The position numbers were made by a program, and so were the translations under genes. Of a DNA stretch of 64,000 nt, positions 1 to 6,938 are shown one piece after another; the stretch's first letter is position 1, and every line of letters starts with the position of its first letter. This stretch comes from Actinomycetes bacterium (GTDB lineage: Bacteria > Actinomycetota > Thermoleophilia > Solirubrobacterales > 70-9), in NCBI GenBank assembly GCA_016861045.1, contig BOKP01000003.1, forward strand, positions 1 to 64,000, in the 5' to 3' direction. The notes below the pieces were generated by a model that did not search any database, had not been told where the DNA came from, and saw nothing but the letters and a program-made list of their open reading frames with translations.

Positions 1-48
1 GCGGAGCTTGCGGATGATCTGCTCGGGGCTGTGGCGTCGTGCGCGCAC
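1..48 (-). CDS. IS3-family transposase OrfA, N-terminal fragment running off the window
   Basis: Sixteen codons from a GTG start encode MRARRHSPEQIIRKLR. The HSPEQIIRKLR stretch is characteristic of the N-terminus of IS3-family OrfA, the helix-turn-helix half of the transposase that binds the element ends and is joined to the DDE half (OrfB) by programmed frameshifting. An AAGGAG ribosome binding site lies about 8 bases upstream of the GTG, supporting the start. The rest of the gene lies left of the window. Confidence 0.75.
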   Translation of the reverse strand, partial: MRARRHSPEQIIRKLR

Positions 49-122
49 CTTGCTTCTCCTTCCTGCCCATCTTCACGGGCGGGAGAAGCTCTCACAAGGG
101 GCGGACGTGATTCAGGGGGTCA
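1..122 (-). mobile_element. End of an IS3-family insertion sequence, cut by the window edge
   Basis: Read on the minus strand, the likely terminus begins with TGACCCCCTGAATCACGTCC at 122 and a transposase reading frame opens 74 bases further in. IS3-family elements commonly end in TGA followed by a C-rich inverted repeat, which fits. Only this end is visible, so the second inverted repeat and the target-site duplication cannot be checked. The boundary at 122 also coincides with the point where the neighbouring excisionase-like frame begins abruptly. Confidence 0.7.
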
Positions 123-338
123 TGCCAGCTCGGCGGCGGCAGCCGGCCGCGCTTGCGCTTCGACCCCGCGGTGGTAGCCGAGCGCTTGGAGGCGACCCAG
201 TCGGCGTCGCAGCCGGGCGCGCCGCGTCGGACCCCGCAGAAGGGAAGGCAGCGCTCCGGTCGGGCGGTAAGGCGCTCCGTTCCGGGTGCCGGGGCCAATG
301 GACGCGCGCGCCCGTCAAACTCAAAACGAGCGAGTTGA
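123..338 (+). pseudogene. 3' remnant of an excisionase-like HTH gene interrupted by the IS element
   Basis: The frame is open from the IS boundary to a TGA at 336-338. It begins with LGGGSRPRLRFDPAVVAERL (from residue 3 of the fragment), which resembles the C-terminal wing of MerR/excisionase-type helix-turn-helix proteins that accompany actinobacterial integrases. The N-terminal half of the expected HTH is absent, so it was probably separated by the IS insertion. Its 3' end precedes the integrase start by 16 bases, the usual xis-int arrangement. The family call rests on a short stretch of sequence and is moderate. Confidence 0.55.
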
Positions 339-354
339 GAGGCTGGGTCGGCGG

Positions 355-1587
355 ATGTCGAGAAAGCCCACCGGACAGATCATCGAGCCACGGGGCAAGC
401 AGCGCAGCTGGGCGCTGCGCTTCTCGGCCTACGGGAAGCGCCAGTTCCTGACGCTCGGTACACCCGAGGAAGGATGGACGCGGAAGCGGGCTGAGAAGGA
501 GCTGGGCCACGTCCTCGCCGACGTCGAGCGGGGCACCTGGAAGCCGCCGCAGCGGAGGGCGCCGGCGCCCTCAGGGCTCGAGTCGCTCGATGAGTTCGCC
601 GCAGACTGGCTCGCCGGGAGGCGCTACGAGCTGCGGCCGCGCACCGTGGATGACTACGAATGGGCGCTCGACTACCACCTGCTGCCGTTCTTCGGTGAGC
701 TGACGTTGGACGAGATCACCGTGATCGAGGTCGACCGCTACAAAGCCAGGAAGCTGCGGGAGGGTCGGCTCGGAGGCGCGCAGATCAACAAGACGCTGAA
801 GCTGCTCGCGCAGATTCTCGATGTGGCGATCGAGTACGAGCTGATCGAGCGGGCCAATCCCGCGCGCGGGCGCAGAAGGCGGGTCAAGGTCGAGAAGCCC
901 CAGCGGACTTGGGTCGAGCCTGAGCAGCTGATGGCTCTGATCGAGGCGTCCGATACCTATCTGCGTCCGGTGGTCGCGACGCTTGCCGGCGCGGGTCTGC
1001 GCATCGGTGAGGCGCTCGCCCTGGATTGGAAGGACGTGAACCTGGCCGTGGGAACGCTCCGCGTGGGACACGCCAAGACCGAGGCGGGGACGTATCGAGA
1101 GGTCGACCTTCCCGGGGGACTGATCGAGGCGCTGAGCGAGTGGAAGGCCTATCGGAGCCGCAGCGGCGCCAAGGACCCGGTGCTCGTGACGCGCCGGGGT
1201 CGGCGCCAGACGGTCACGAATGTGGACCACCGACTCAAGACGGCGATTCGCCGAGCCAACGAGCGTCTGGAGAAGGACGACATCGAGCCGATCAGCCTGC
1301 GCGTGAGCCCGCACTCGCTGCGGCGGACCTACGCGAGCCTGCGCGCGGCGCTCGGGGACGACCCCGTCTACATCGCCTCGCAGCTCGGCCACGAGGATCC
1401 GGCGTTCACGTTCCGTGTGTACCAACGCGCCGCGAAGCGCCGGCAGCGCCTGTCCGACGCGTACCGTCAAGCCTTCGATCGGGCCCTTGATTGGGCAGTA
1501 ATTGGCAGAATCGACGACTCGGGCGCGCCAGACGACGCTTCGGGTGACAGGAAGGAGCGTCAAGAAACCCCTCGTTTGCAGGGATAA
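355..1587 (+). CDS. Tyrosine recombinase (phage/ICE-type integrase)
   Basis: A 410-residue site-specific recombinase that would join element and chromosome at the adjacent tRNA. It has an N-terminal arm-binding region (about 1-75), a SAM-like core-binding domain (about 77-170) and a C-terminal catalytic domain (about 185-370). The catalytic set is complete: Arg216 in GLRIGEAL, Lys241, His320 and Arg323 in HSLRR, His346 in LGHED and nucleophile Tyr356. The start at 355 (MSRKPTG) was preferred because the domain begins there; in-frame ATGs at 286 and 298 would add 23 or 19 residues and overlap the xis remnant. The gene ends 10 bases before tRNA-Met. The enzyme looks functional even though its presumed excisionase is broken. 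Confidence 0.93.
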   Translation: MSRKPTGQIIEPRGKQRSWALRFSAYGKRQFLTLGTPEEGWTRKRAEKELGHVLADVERGTWKPPQRRAPAPSGLESLDEFAADWLAGRRYELRPRTVDDYEWALDYHLLPFFGELTLDEITVIEVDRYKARKLREGRLGGAQINKTLKLLAQILDVAIEYELIERANPARGRRRRVKVEKPQRTWVEPEQLMALIEASDTYLRPVVATLAGAGLRIGEALALDWKDVNLAVGTLRVGHAKTEAGTYREVDLPGGLIEALSEWKAYRSRSGAKDPVLVTRRGRRQTVTNVDHRLKTAIRRANERLEKDDIEPISLRVSPHSLRRTYASLRAALGDDPVYIASQLGHEDPAFTFRVYQRAAKRRQRLSDAYRQAFDRALDWAVIGRIDDSGAPDDASGDRKERQETPRLQG

Positions 1588-1597
1588 CGCAAACTCC

Positions 1598-1671
1598 GGG
1601 CCGGTAGCTCAGTTGGTCAGAGCAGCGGACTCATAATCCGTTGGACGGAGGTTCGAATCCTCCCCGGCCCA
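1598..1671 (+). tRNA. tRNA-Met (anticodon CAT)
   Basis: A complete cloverleaf of 74 nt: acceptor GGGCCGG with CCGGCCC and discriminator A, a D arm with AGTTGGTCAG, an anticodon stem GCGGA/TCCGT enclosing loop CTCATAA, and a T arm GGAGG-TTCGAAT-CCTCC. No CCA is encoded. The anticodon CAT fits elongator Met or, if the wobble C is lysidinylated, Ile2; sequence alone does not settle this. It is unlikely to be the initiator because it has a perfect first acceptor pair. Its 3' half is the integration site. Confidence 0.95.
1632..1671 (+). repeat. att core copy 1 (3' half of tRNA-Met)
   Basis: These 40 bases, from the anticodon to the discriminator base, recur at 3485-3524 with two A-to-G differences. 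Duplication of a tRNA 3' end next to a tyrosine integrase is the standard footprint of site-specific integration. This copy keeps the tRNA functional. Confidence 0.85.
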
Positions 1672-1847
1672 TCGCCCAAGCCCAGCAGCCGAGCCAAACT
1701 CGGCCTCTGTGCCGCCGGCCGATGGCAGGTGACAGCTGCTCGAGTGTGGGATGGTCTATCCGTAAGGAGGGAGAGCGTCAGCCGAGTGGGGGATGCCTAC
1801 CGCCGGACGCTCGGTGGCGCCCCTGGGGTCCACGCACGTCAGCATAA

Positions 1848-1864
1848 GTCAAGCTATACTTGAC
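1848..1864 (+). promoter_or_regulatory. abiE promoter with overlapping inverted-repeat operator
   Basis: A perfect inverted repeat GTCAAG-CTATA-CTTGAC contains a near-consensus -10 box TATACT (1855-1860). The -10 ends 6 bases before the abiEi ATG at 1867, so transcription should start at or beside the ATG and give a leaderless mRNA. AbiEi antitoxins are known to repress their own promoter by binding inverted repeats, so this is the likely AbiEi operator. No clear -35 is seen. Confidence 0.75.
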
Positions 1865-1866
1865 CT

Positions 1867-2466
1867 ATGCATGACGATCCATCACCCGACGTGCGTGGCC
1901 TGGAAGCTGTCGCCTACGACCAGGACGGCTACTTCACGGCCGCCGACGCACGTGAGCGCGGCGTCAGTCGTCAGCTCCTCGACCACCACGTGCGGCAGGG
2001 TCGCTTCGAGCGTATTCGGCGCGGGCTCTTCCGCGTGCGGGGCTTCCCGACTACCGAGCACGCCGAGATGCGTGAGAAGTGGATGGCGGTCGGCGCCGAC
2101 AAGGCGGTCCTCTGTGACGTGAGCGCCCTGGCCCTCCTCGACCTCAGCGACAACATCCCCGATGAGGTCCACCTGCTCGTGCCACGCCGACACAGGGGTC
2201 TTCGCCGACCTCCCAGCACAGTCATCCACACACGGCCTGATGACGAGGATGTAGCGACGGTCTGGCGAGACGGGCTGCCGCTGACCGCTGCTGCGCGAAC
2301 GCTCGTCGATGTGGTCGACTCGCTGCAACCGGAGCAGGCAGACATGGCGGTCAGGCAGGCGCTCAAGCGCGGTCTTCTCACCGAGCGACAGCTTCGCGAC
2401 GAGGCCGGTCGGCGCGGCAAGGCGGCGCCGATTGAGGCGATCCTCGAAGGTGGGGCGGCACAGTGA
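1867..2466 (+). CDS. abiEi: AbiEi-type antitoxin / autorepressor
   Basis: A 199-residue protein with an N-terminal winged helix (about 12-58, GYFTAADARERGV then a basic wing RRGLFRVRG) and a C-terminal alpha/beta region, the layout of AbiEi_4-type antitoxins. In type IV AbiE systems AbiEi neutralises the AbiEii nucleotidyltransferase without stably binding it and represses the operon. The toxin gene overlaps its stop codon (GTGA), which fits strict co-expression. The ATG at 1867 sits 2 bases after the operator repeat and 6 after the -10 box. The family call is firm; neutralisation here is inferred. Confidence 0.88.
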   Translation: MHDDPSPDVRGLEAVAYDQDGYFTAADARERGVSRQLLDHHVRQGRFERIRRGLFRVRGFPTTEHAEMREKWMAVGADKAVLCDVSALALLDLSDNIPDEVHLLVPRRHRGLRRPPSTVIHTRPDDEDVATVWRDGLPLTAAARTLVDVVDSLQPEQADMAVRQALKRGLLTERQLRDEAGRRGKAAPIEAILEGGAAQ

Positions 2467-3362
2467 GGTACGCGACGGCGGCCGCATTCCGCCAGGCCCT
2501 TCATCAGCGGCTGAAGAACGAGGCGGAGGGCAGGGGACTTTCGCTCGTCCGTCTGCGGAAGCGGGCCGCCTTCGAGCTATTCCTTCGCCGCCTCGTGCAA
2601 GTCGCGCCAGGCCGCTGGGTCCTCAAGGGTGCGCTCGCTCTCGACCTGCGTCTGGATGCGGGCGGGCGGTTCACGAGGGACATCGACCTCGGGCGCGACG
2701 ACGACGAGCAGGCGGCGATCGAGGACATCACGGCCGCCGAGCAGCTTCAGCTCGACGACTTCTTCACGTTCTCGGCGCGGAGGGATTCCGAGTTCGCCGA
2801 CACCGACGAGTTCTCAGCTGTCCGCTTTCACATCACGGCCCAACTCGCCGGTCGGACCTTCGATCAGTTCGTGCTCGACGTCGGCTTCACCGATGCGATC
2901 GCGTGGACGCCGGACACGATCGAGACGTCCGGGCTGCTCACGTTCGCGGGGATCGAGCCGATCGAGGTTCCCGCGGTGCCGATCCTGGTGCACCTCGCGG
3001 AGAAGGTCCACGCGTACACCCGCGTGTACGGCGAGGACGAGCGCCGCTGCACGAGGCCTAAGGATCTGGTTGACATCCTCCTGATCGCTGCCGCCGGGCC
3101 GGTCGACGCCGGCGGGTTCCGGGATGCGCTCGATCGCACCTTCACGGGCCGTGGCCGCCAGGAGCTGCCCGCGGAGCTGCCCGCGGAGCTGCCGCCGCCA
3201 CCGGAGAGCTGGGCGGACAAGTACGGGGATCTAGCCAGGGAGGTGGCGGTAGAGCCGGACCTCGGTCGTGCCTTCGAGCTGGCGGTGGGCTTCGTCGACC
3301 CGGTACTGGCGGGGGGCAATGCCGGTGGGCGCTGGGATCCGCCCTCCTGGGAGTGGCGCTGA
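2463..3362 (+). CDS. abiEii: AbiEii/MenT-type nucleotidyltransferase toxin
   Basis: A 299-residue member of the AbiEii/AbiGii nucleotidyltransferase toxins. The signature blocks are present: KGALALDLR (about 55-63), the metal-binding TRDIDL (71-76), then AEKVHAYTR and KDLVDIL. Characterised relatives (mycobacterial MenT toxins) add nucleotides to tRNA acceptor ends and so block translation. The GTG start at 2463 overlaps the antitoxin stop. An ELPAELPAELPP stretch comes from a 12-bp tandem repeat at 3162-3194, a possible site of length variation. The pair lies between the two tRNA-derived att copies and is probably cargo of an integrated element. Confidence 0.9.
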   Translation: MRYATAAAFRQALHQRLKNEAEGRGLSLVRLRKRAAFELFLRRLVQVAPGRWVLKGALALDLRLDAGGRFTRDIDLGRDDDEQAAIEDITAAEQLQLDDFFTFSARRDSEFADTDEFSAVRFHITAQLAGRTFDQFVLDVGFTDAIAWTPDTIETSGLLTFAGIEPIEVPAVPILVHLAEKVHAYTRVYGEDERRCTRPKDLVDILLIAAAGPVDAGGFRDALDRTFTGRGRQELPAELPAELPPPPESWADKYGDLAREVAVEPDLGRAFELAVGFVDPVLAGGNAGGRWDPPSWEWR

Positions 3363-3667
3363 GCGGGACGCCGAAACAGTACCCCAACCGTATCCCGAAA
3401 CCAGCAATTCCCGGGCGATCTCAGCGAACCCCCACACCGCTTGAACAAGCGGAGCTGACCCAGGTCCAACGGACTTCGGAACCCCATGATCCGTTGGACG
3501 GAGGTTCGAGTCCTCCCCGGCCCACTGGAAACCTCCCTGGACAAGGCGCGGCGGGCAGGCGAATGGAAGGTCGCGCGGCTCTGGTCGATCACGGATTCCG
3601 GGGAGCCGGGTCGTGCACAGAGCGGGGCCGGGGGTCGGTGCTAGCGAAGGGTGCCAGAGCCCGTCGC
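3363..3667. other. Right end of the accessory module: palindromes, att copy, no gene
   Basis: No credible gene. A perfect palindrome CCGCTTG-AA-CAAGCGG lies at 3437-3452. GTCCAACGG at 3464-3472 is the inverse of CCGTTGGAC at 3491-3499 inside the att copy, making a 9-bp inverted repeat that could be a pair of integrase core sites. Beyond 3524 the sequence shows nothing recognisable up to the end of the convergent hydrolase gene. Confidence 0.6.
3485..3524 (+). repeat. att core copy 2 (partial tRNA-Met duplicate)
   Basis: Matches tRNA-Met bases 1632-1671 at 38 of 40 positions and lacks the tRNA 5' half, so it cannot be a tRNA gene. It bounds a segment of about 1.85 kb holding only the abiE pair. 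The integrase lies on the other side of the tRNA, so either the element carries a complete tRNA at its attachment site or two elements sit in tandem. Confidence 0.85.
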
Positions 3668-4360
3668 TCAGGCGGCGAGCAGCAGGTCGGCCAGCGCCCG
3701 GGGGTGGGAGAGCATCGAGGAGTGGCCCGCGCCCTGGATCACGGCTGAGGCGATGCCGAGCCGCTCGGGCACGGCGCGTTCCGCCCACGTCGGCGAGACC
3801 AGGCGATCATCGTCGCCGCGGATGTCGGTGATCGGCGCATCCGGCCAGTGCGCGAGGGGGCTCGCCTCCGTGTACATGGTCGACGACTGGGGGCGGAGGT
3901 GAGAGAACGCCCAGTCGACGTCCTCGGCGCTGCACCCCGAGTACATCGTCCGGCCGCAGAGATCGCGGTCGAACCAGCGGCGGTTGCCGTTCTCGTCCTG
4001 CTCGACGCCGGCCTGGTACTCGTGCTCGAGGATGCCCTCCGCCTCGTCCTGCTCGGTGAACGGCCGCCCGGGAAGAGGCAGCAGGGCGGAGACGAGCACG
4101 AGCCGGCGCACCTCGCGCGCTGCAGCCACCAGCGGCGCCGTCAGCCCACCGGCGGAGTGGCCGACGACGATGAGATCGTCCTCGGCGTCCCCGATCGCGT
4201 CGAGCACGATGTCGCGGTAGCCCAGACAGCCGAGCGACGTGCTCTCGCAGGGCAGGTCCACGGCGACCACCCGGTGCCCGGCTCCCGTCAACAGCGGCGC
4301 GACCCGCGCCCAGCACCATGCCCCGTGCCACGCGCCGGGAACGAGGGCGTACGTTGCCAC
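3668..4360 (-). CDS. Alpha/beta hydrolase, small cytoplasmic esterase type
   Basis: A 230-residue single-domain alpha/beta hydrolase, close in layout to the salicylate-esterase/hydroxynitrile-lyase-like group (start ALVPGAWHGAWCW). The nucleophile is Ser69 in GHSAGG, the acid probably Asp183/184 in RGDDDRLV and the base His213 in GAGHSSMLSHP. There is no signal peptide. The GTG start at 4360 follows a TAGGGT -10 box by 6 bases, so the transcript is probably leaderless. The substrate is unknown. It is divergent from the lipoprotein gene to its right. Confidence 0.85.
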   Translation of the reverse strand: MATYALVPGAWHGAWCWARVAPLLTGAGHRVVAVDLPCESTSLGCLGYRDIVLDAIGDAEDDLIVVGHSAGGLTAPLVAAAREVRRLVLVSALLPLPGRPFTEQDEAEGILEHEYQAGVEQDENGNRRWFDRDLCGRTMYSGCSAEDVDWAFSHLRPQSSTMYTEASPLAHWPDAPITDIRGDDDRLVSPTWAERAVPERLGIASAVIQGAGHSSMLSHPRALADLLLAA

Positions 4361-4366
4361 GTCCAG

Positions 4367-4372
4367 ACCCTA
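4367..4372 (-). promoter_or_regulatory. -10 box TAGGGT of the hydrolase gene
   Basis: The hexamer ends 6 bases before the GTG start, the spacing expected for a leaderless transcript. No convincing -35. Confidence 0.5.
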
Positions 4373-4503
4373 TCTCGGCGTGAGGGGACGAGAGGTGCCG
4401 GAGCCGCGGCTGCCGCGTCGAACCGAGCGCGCGATCGACCACCGAGCGGCGGGGGGCGGCCGCGGGCCGGCGGGGCACCGGCCCGGCCGGCGCCGGGCGG
4501 GGC

Positions 4504-4509
4504 TAACCT
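4504..4509 (+). promoter_or_regulatory. -10 box TAACCT of the VCBS lipoprotein gene
   Basis: The hexamer ends 7 bases before the ATG at 4517; no ribosome binding site fits in between, so a leaderless mRNA is likely. Confidence 0.5.
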
Positions 4510-4516
4510 GCCGCCG

Positions 4517-6328
4517 ATGCGCAGGGGGCTCACAGCGATCGCGGGCCTGATCGCCGTCGCGGCGCTGTGCTCCGGCTGCGCGTTCGACGGGTGGCGGCCG
4601 CTCGGCCCGGCGGGGCGGGCGGAGATCCCCTCGGCGCGGCTGTACGACCTCGGCGTCGCCGACTTCGACGAGGACGGCCGCCTCGACCTCTTCACCGTCA
4701 ACCACAAGTTCCCCGGGGCCTGGCTGCGGAACGAGGGCGGCGGCCGCTTCGCCGACGCGACCGACGCGATCGGGGTCAGCCCCGACCCGCAGTTTCCCGG
4801 CCTCGACCGGCTGCGGGCGCCGAAGCTGGACGAGCCCGGCGCCTACGTCTACCTGACCGACTCCGAGGAGGGCGAGCCCGGGCTCCTCCACATCCGCGCC
4901 GTTGGGGTCGGGGCGGCGGGAAAGGTCGGGTTCCTCTCGACGAGCCTTCGCGTCGTGCGCGCCCGCCGCGCGCGGACCCGCCTCGGCATCAACGAGCAGT
5001 CGGTCCGGGTGGTCAGGTTCCGGGCGCGCCCGGGGGCCGCGATCGTGCTCGATCCCTCGAGCGTGGCCGACGCCCCGATGGCCGCCTTCTTCACCGCGCC
5101 ATCCGATCCCGGCCTGATCCGGGTCGGGACCGACGCGATCAGCCCCGGGGGGCTCGACTTCCGGCTGACCCTCCGCGACCGCCACGCGATCGCATTCGCG
5201 AACCTCGTCGGCGACGACGGCCTGGACGCGTTCATCGCGAGCGGCGGGCTCGGAGGCGGCATCGCCAAGCCGGCGTTCCGGGGCCGGATCCGCGACGAGC
5301 TCCTGGTCGGCACGGGCGACGGCTTCAGCGAGCTCTCCGACGGCGCCGGCCTCGGGAAGGGGATCTGCAGGGGACGTGGGGCGGAGGCGGTGGACTTCGA
5401 CGGCGACGGGCTGCTCGACCTCTTCGAGGCCTGCGAGGGGGAGCCGCCGATGCTCCACCGTCAGGTCGAGCCCGGCCGGTTCGACGCCGTCCCGGCGCCG
5501 GCGGCCGTCGGGACGGCCGAGCGCTGGGTCCAGCTCGACGGGGGGCGACCTTCGCTGCTCGTCGCCGGCTCCGGCGCCCTCGCCGCCTGGCGCTGGGCCG
5601 GCGGCGGCTTCTCGCGTACGCAGTCGCTGCCGCTCGCGACTGCGGGGCCGGTCGCTCAGCTCGCCCTCGGCGACCCCGACGGCGACCGCGATCTCGACGT
5701 CCTCGCCGTCGCGATCGGCGGCAACACGATGCTGCGAAACGAGGGCGGGCGGCTGCGCCCGGCGCCGCCGGGCTGGGCCGGGGCGCCGGCGGCGAGCGCG
5801 GCGGCGAGCTTCGTCGATTACGACAACGACGGCCTGGTCGACCTCCACGCCGTCCCCCAGGGGCTGATCCGAAACGACGGCGCCGGCCGGCACCACCGGA
5901 CCGGGCTGCTGAGGACCCCGCCGGCGGGGGCGGCGATCGACGGGTGGGCCGATTTCGACGGGGACGGGCTGCGCGACCCCGTGATCGCGACCGGAAGGGG
6001 AGAGTTCGCGCGGCGGATGCGGGTCCGTCGCGCCCGCAACACCGCCCCCCTTCACGGCCACTGGCTCGAGATCGACCTGGCCGGCGCGCCCGGCAACCGG
6101 CAGGCGATCGGCGCCCGGGCGGAGGTCCGCGCCGGGCAACTGCGGCAGGCTCAGTGGGTCGGCCAGAACGACGACGCCCCTCACTCGCAGGGCCACTACC
6201 GGCTCTACTTCGGGCTCGGGCCGCACGAGGCCGTCGACGCCGTGACGGTGCGCTGGCCCGACGGCTCGCGGACCGAGCTCGGGCCGCGGCCGGCCGACCA
6301 GCTCGTGCGGATCGAGCAGGGGGGATGA
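4517..6328 (+). CDS. Exported lipoprotein with FG-GAP/VCBS repeats and an ASPIC/UnbV domain
   Basis: A 603-residue protein. Residues 1-22 form a lipoprotein signal with lipobox LCSGC, so it should be lipid-anchored outside the membrane. Repeated DFDxDGxxDL blocks (DFDEDGRLDL, DFDGDGLLDL, DPDGDRDLDV, DYDNDGLVDL, DFDGDGLRDP) are calcium-binding FG-GAP/VCBS blades of a beta-propeller. The C-terminus (about 510-603, IGARAEV, GPHEAVDAVTVRWPDG) is an ASPIC/UnbV domain, which typically follows such propellers. Ligand and process are unknown; adhesion or polysaccharide contact is the usual guess. The frame stays open far upstream, but the lipobox and the TAACCT box fix the start. Confidence 0.88.
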   Translation: MRRGLTAIAGLIAVAALCSGCAFDGWRPLGPAGRAEIPSARLYDLGVADFDEDGRLDLFTVNHKFPGAWLRNEGGGRFADATDAIGVSPDPQFPGLDRLRAPKLDEPGAYVYLTDSEEGEPGLLHIRAVGVGAAGKVGFLSTSLRVVRARRARTRLGINEQSVRVVRFRARPGAAIVLDPSSVADAPMAAFFTAPSDPGLIRVGTDAISPGGLDFRLTLRDRHAIAFANLVGDDGLDAFIASGGLGGGIAKPAFRGRIRDELLVGTGDGFSELSDGAGLGKGICRGRGAEAVDFDGDGLLDLFEACEGEPPMLHRQVEPGRFDAVPAPAAVGTAERWVQLDGGRPSLLVAGSGALAAWRWAGGGFSRTQSLPLATAGPVAQLALGDPDGDRDLDVLAVAIGGNTMLRNEGGRLRPAPPGWAGAPAASAAASFVDYDNDGLVDLHAVPQGLIRNDGAGRHHRTGLLRTPPAGAAIDGWADFDGDGLRDPVIATGRGEFARRMRVRRARNTAPLHGHWLEIDLAGAPGNRQAIGARAEVRAGQLRQAQWVGQNDDAPHSQGHYRLYFGLGPHEAVDAVTVRWPDGSRTELGPRPADQLVRIEQGG

Positions 6329-6349
6329 CCCCGGGGCGCGGGAAGCGCG

Positions 6350-6355
6350 TAGGGT
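6350..6355 (+). promoter_or_regulatory. -10 box TAGGGT of the universal stress protein gene
   Basis: Ends 10 bases before the ATG at 6366; this implies no leader or a very short one. Confidence 0.4.
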
Positions 6356-6365
6356 TCGGCCCACG

Positions 6366-6824
6366 ATGACGGAGGCAAGCGCGGGGCCGATCCTGATCGC
6401 CTACGACGGATCCGATTGCGCGCGGGAGGCGATCGCCGAGGCGGGGCGCCAGCTCCGCGACGACCGCCCGGCGATCGTATTGACGATCTGGGAGCCGCTC
6501 GACGCGGTCCCGTTCTGGGGCGTGCCGCTCGCCGCCGTCTCCTCCGACCTGACCGACGAGGTGACGGCTCGCGCCCGGGCGGTGGCCGACGAGGGGGTGG
6601 CCCTGGCGAGCGCCGCCGGCTTTGAGGCGAGCGCCGAGGTCGAGCTCGGCGCCCCGGTCTGGAAGCGGATCGTCGACCTCGCCGAGCAGCGTGGCGCATC
6701 GATCGTCGTGCTCGGATCGCACGGCCGAAGCAGCGTCGGCTACGCGGTCCTCGGCAGCGTCGCGACCGCCGTCGCCCATCACGCCAAGACGCCGGTGATG
6801 ATCACCCGCGGGCGGGCGCGTTGA
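6366..6824 (+). CDS. Universal stress protein (UspA family)
   Basis: A single Usp domain of 152 residues. It starts with the typical first strand (ILIAYDGSDCAREAI) and ends with the ATP-binding glycine/serine loop GSHGRSSVGYAVLGSVATAV, i.e. G-2X-G-9X-G(S/T), so it is probably of the ATP-binding type. Members of this family dimerise and help cells through starvation or oxidative stress; the specific role here is unknown. It lies 37 bases after the lipoprotein gene but has its own -10 box. Confidence 0.93.
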   Translation: MTEASAGPILIAYDGSDCAREAIAEAGRQLRDDRPAIVLTIWEPLDAVPFWGVPLAAVSSDLTDEVTARARAVADEGVALASAAGFEASAEVELGAPVWKRIVDLAEQRGASIVVLGSHGRSSVGYAVLGSVATAVAHHAKTPVMITRGRAR

Positions 6825-6938
6825 GCGACCCCGACGGCGGCGGGCGGAGGCCCGTGCCGGGCGCGGCGAACGGGGGCGATCCGGGTCTCCGTAAGTGTTG
6901 CGGAGCGTCCTCGGGCGGCAGGTACTGAGGATCGTTCG

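Noticed and set aside
1641-1847. Plus-strand frame starting MDGGSNPPRPI
   Set aside because: The start is the translated T arm of tRNA-Met, a classic artefact; nothing coding-like follows.
3231-3788. Minus-strand frame containing AGEDSNLRPTD
   Set aside because: That peptide is the antisense of a tRNA 3' end (here the att copy); the frame overlaps abiEii and the hydrolase.
4370-6364. Minus-strand open frame of about 660 codons opposite the VCBS lipoprotein
   Set aside because: Shadow of the repeated Asp-rich plus-strand gene; no signal or domain.
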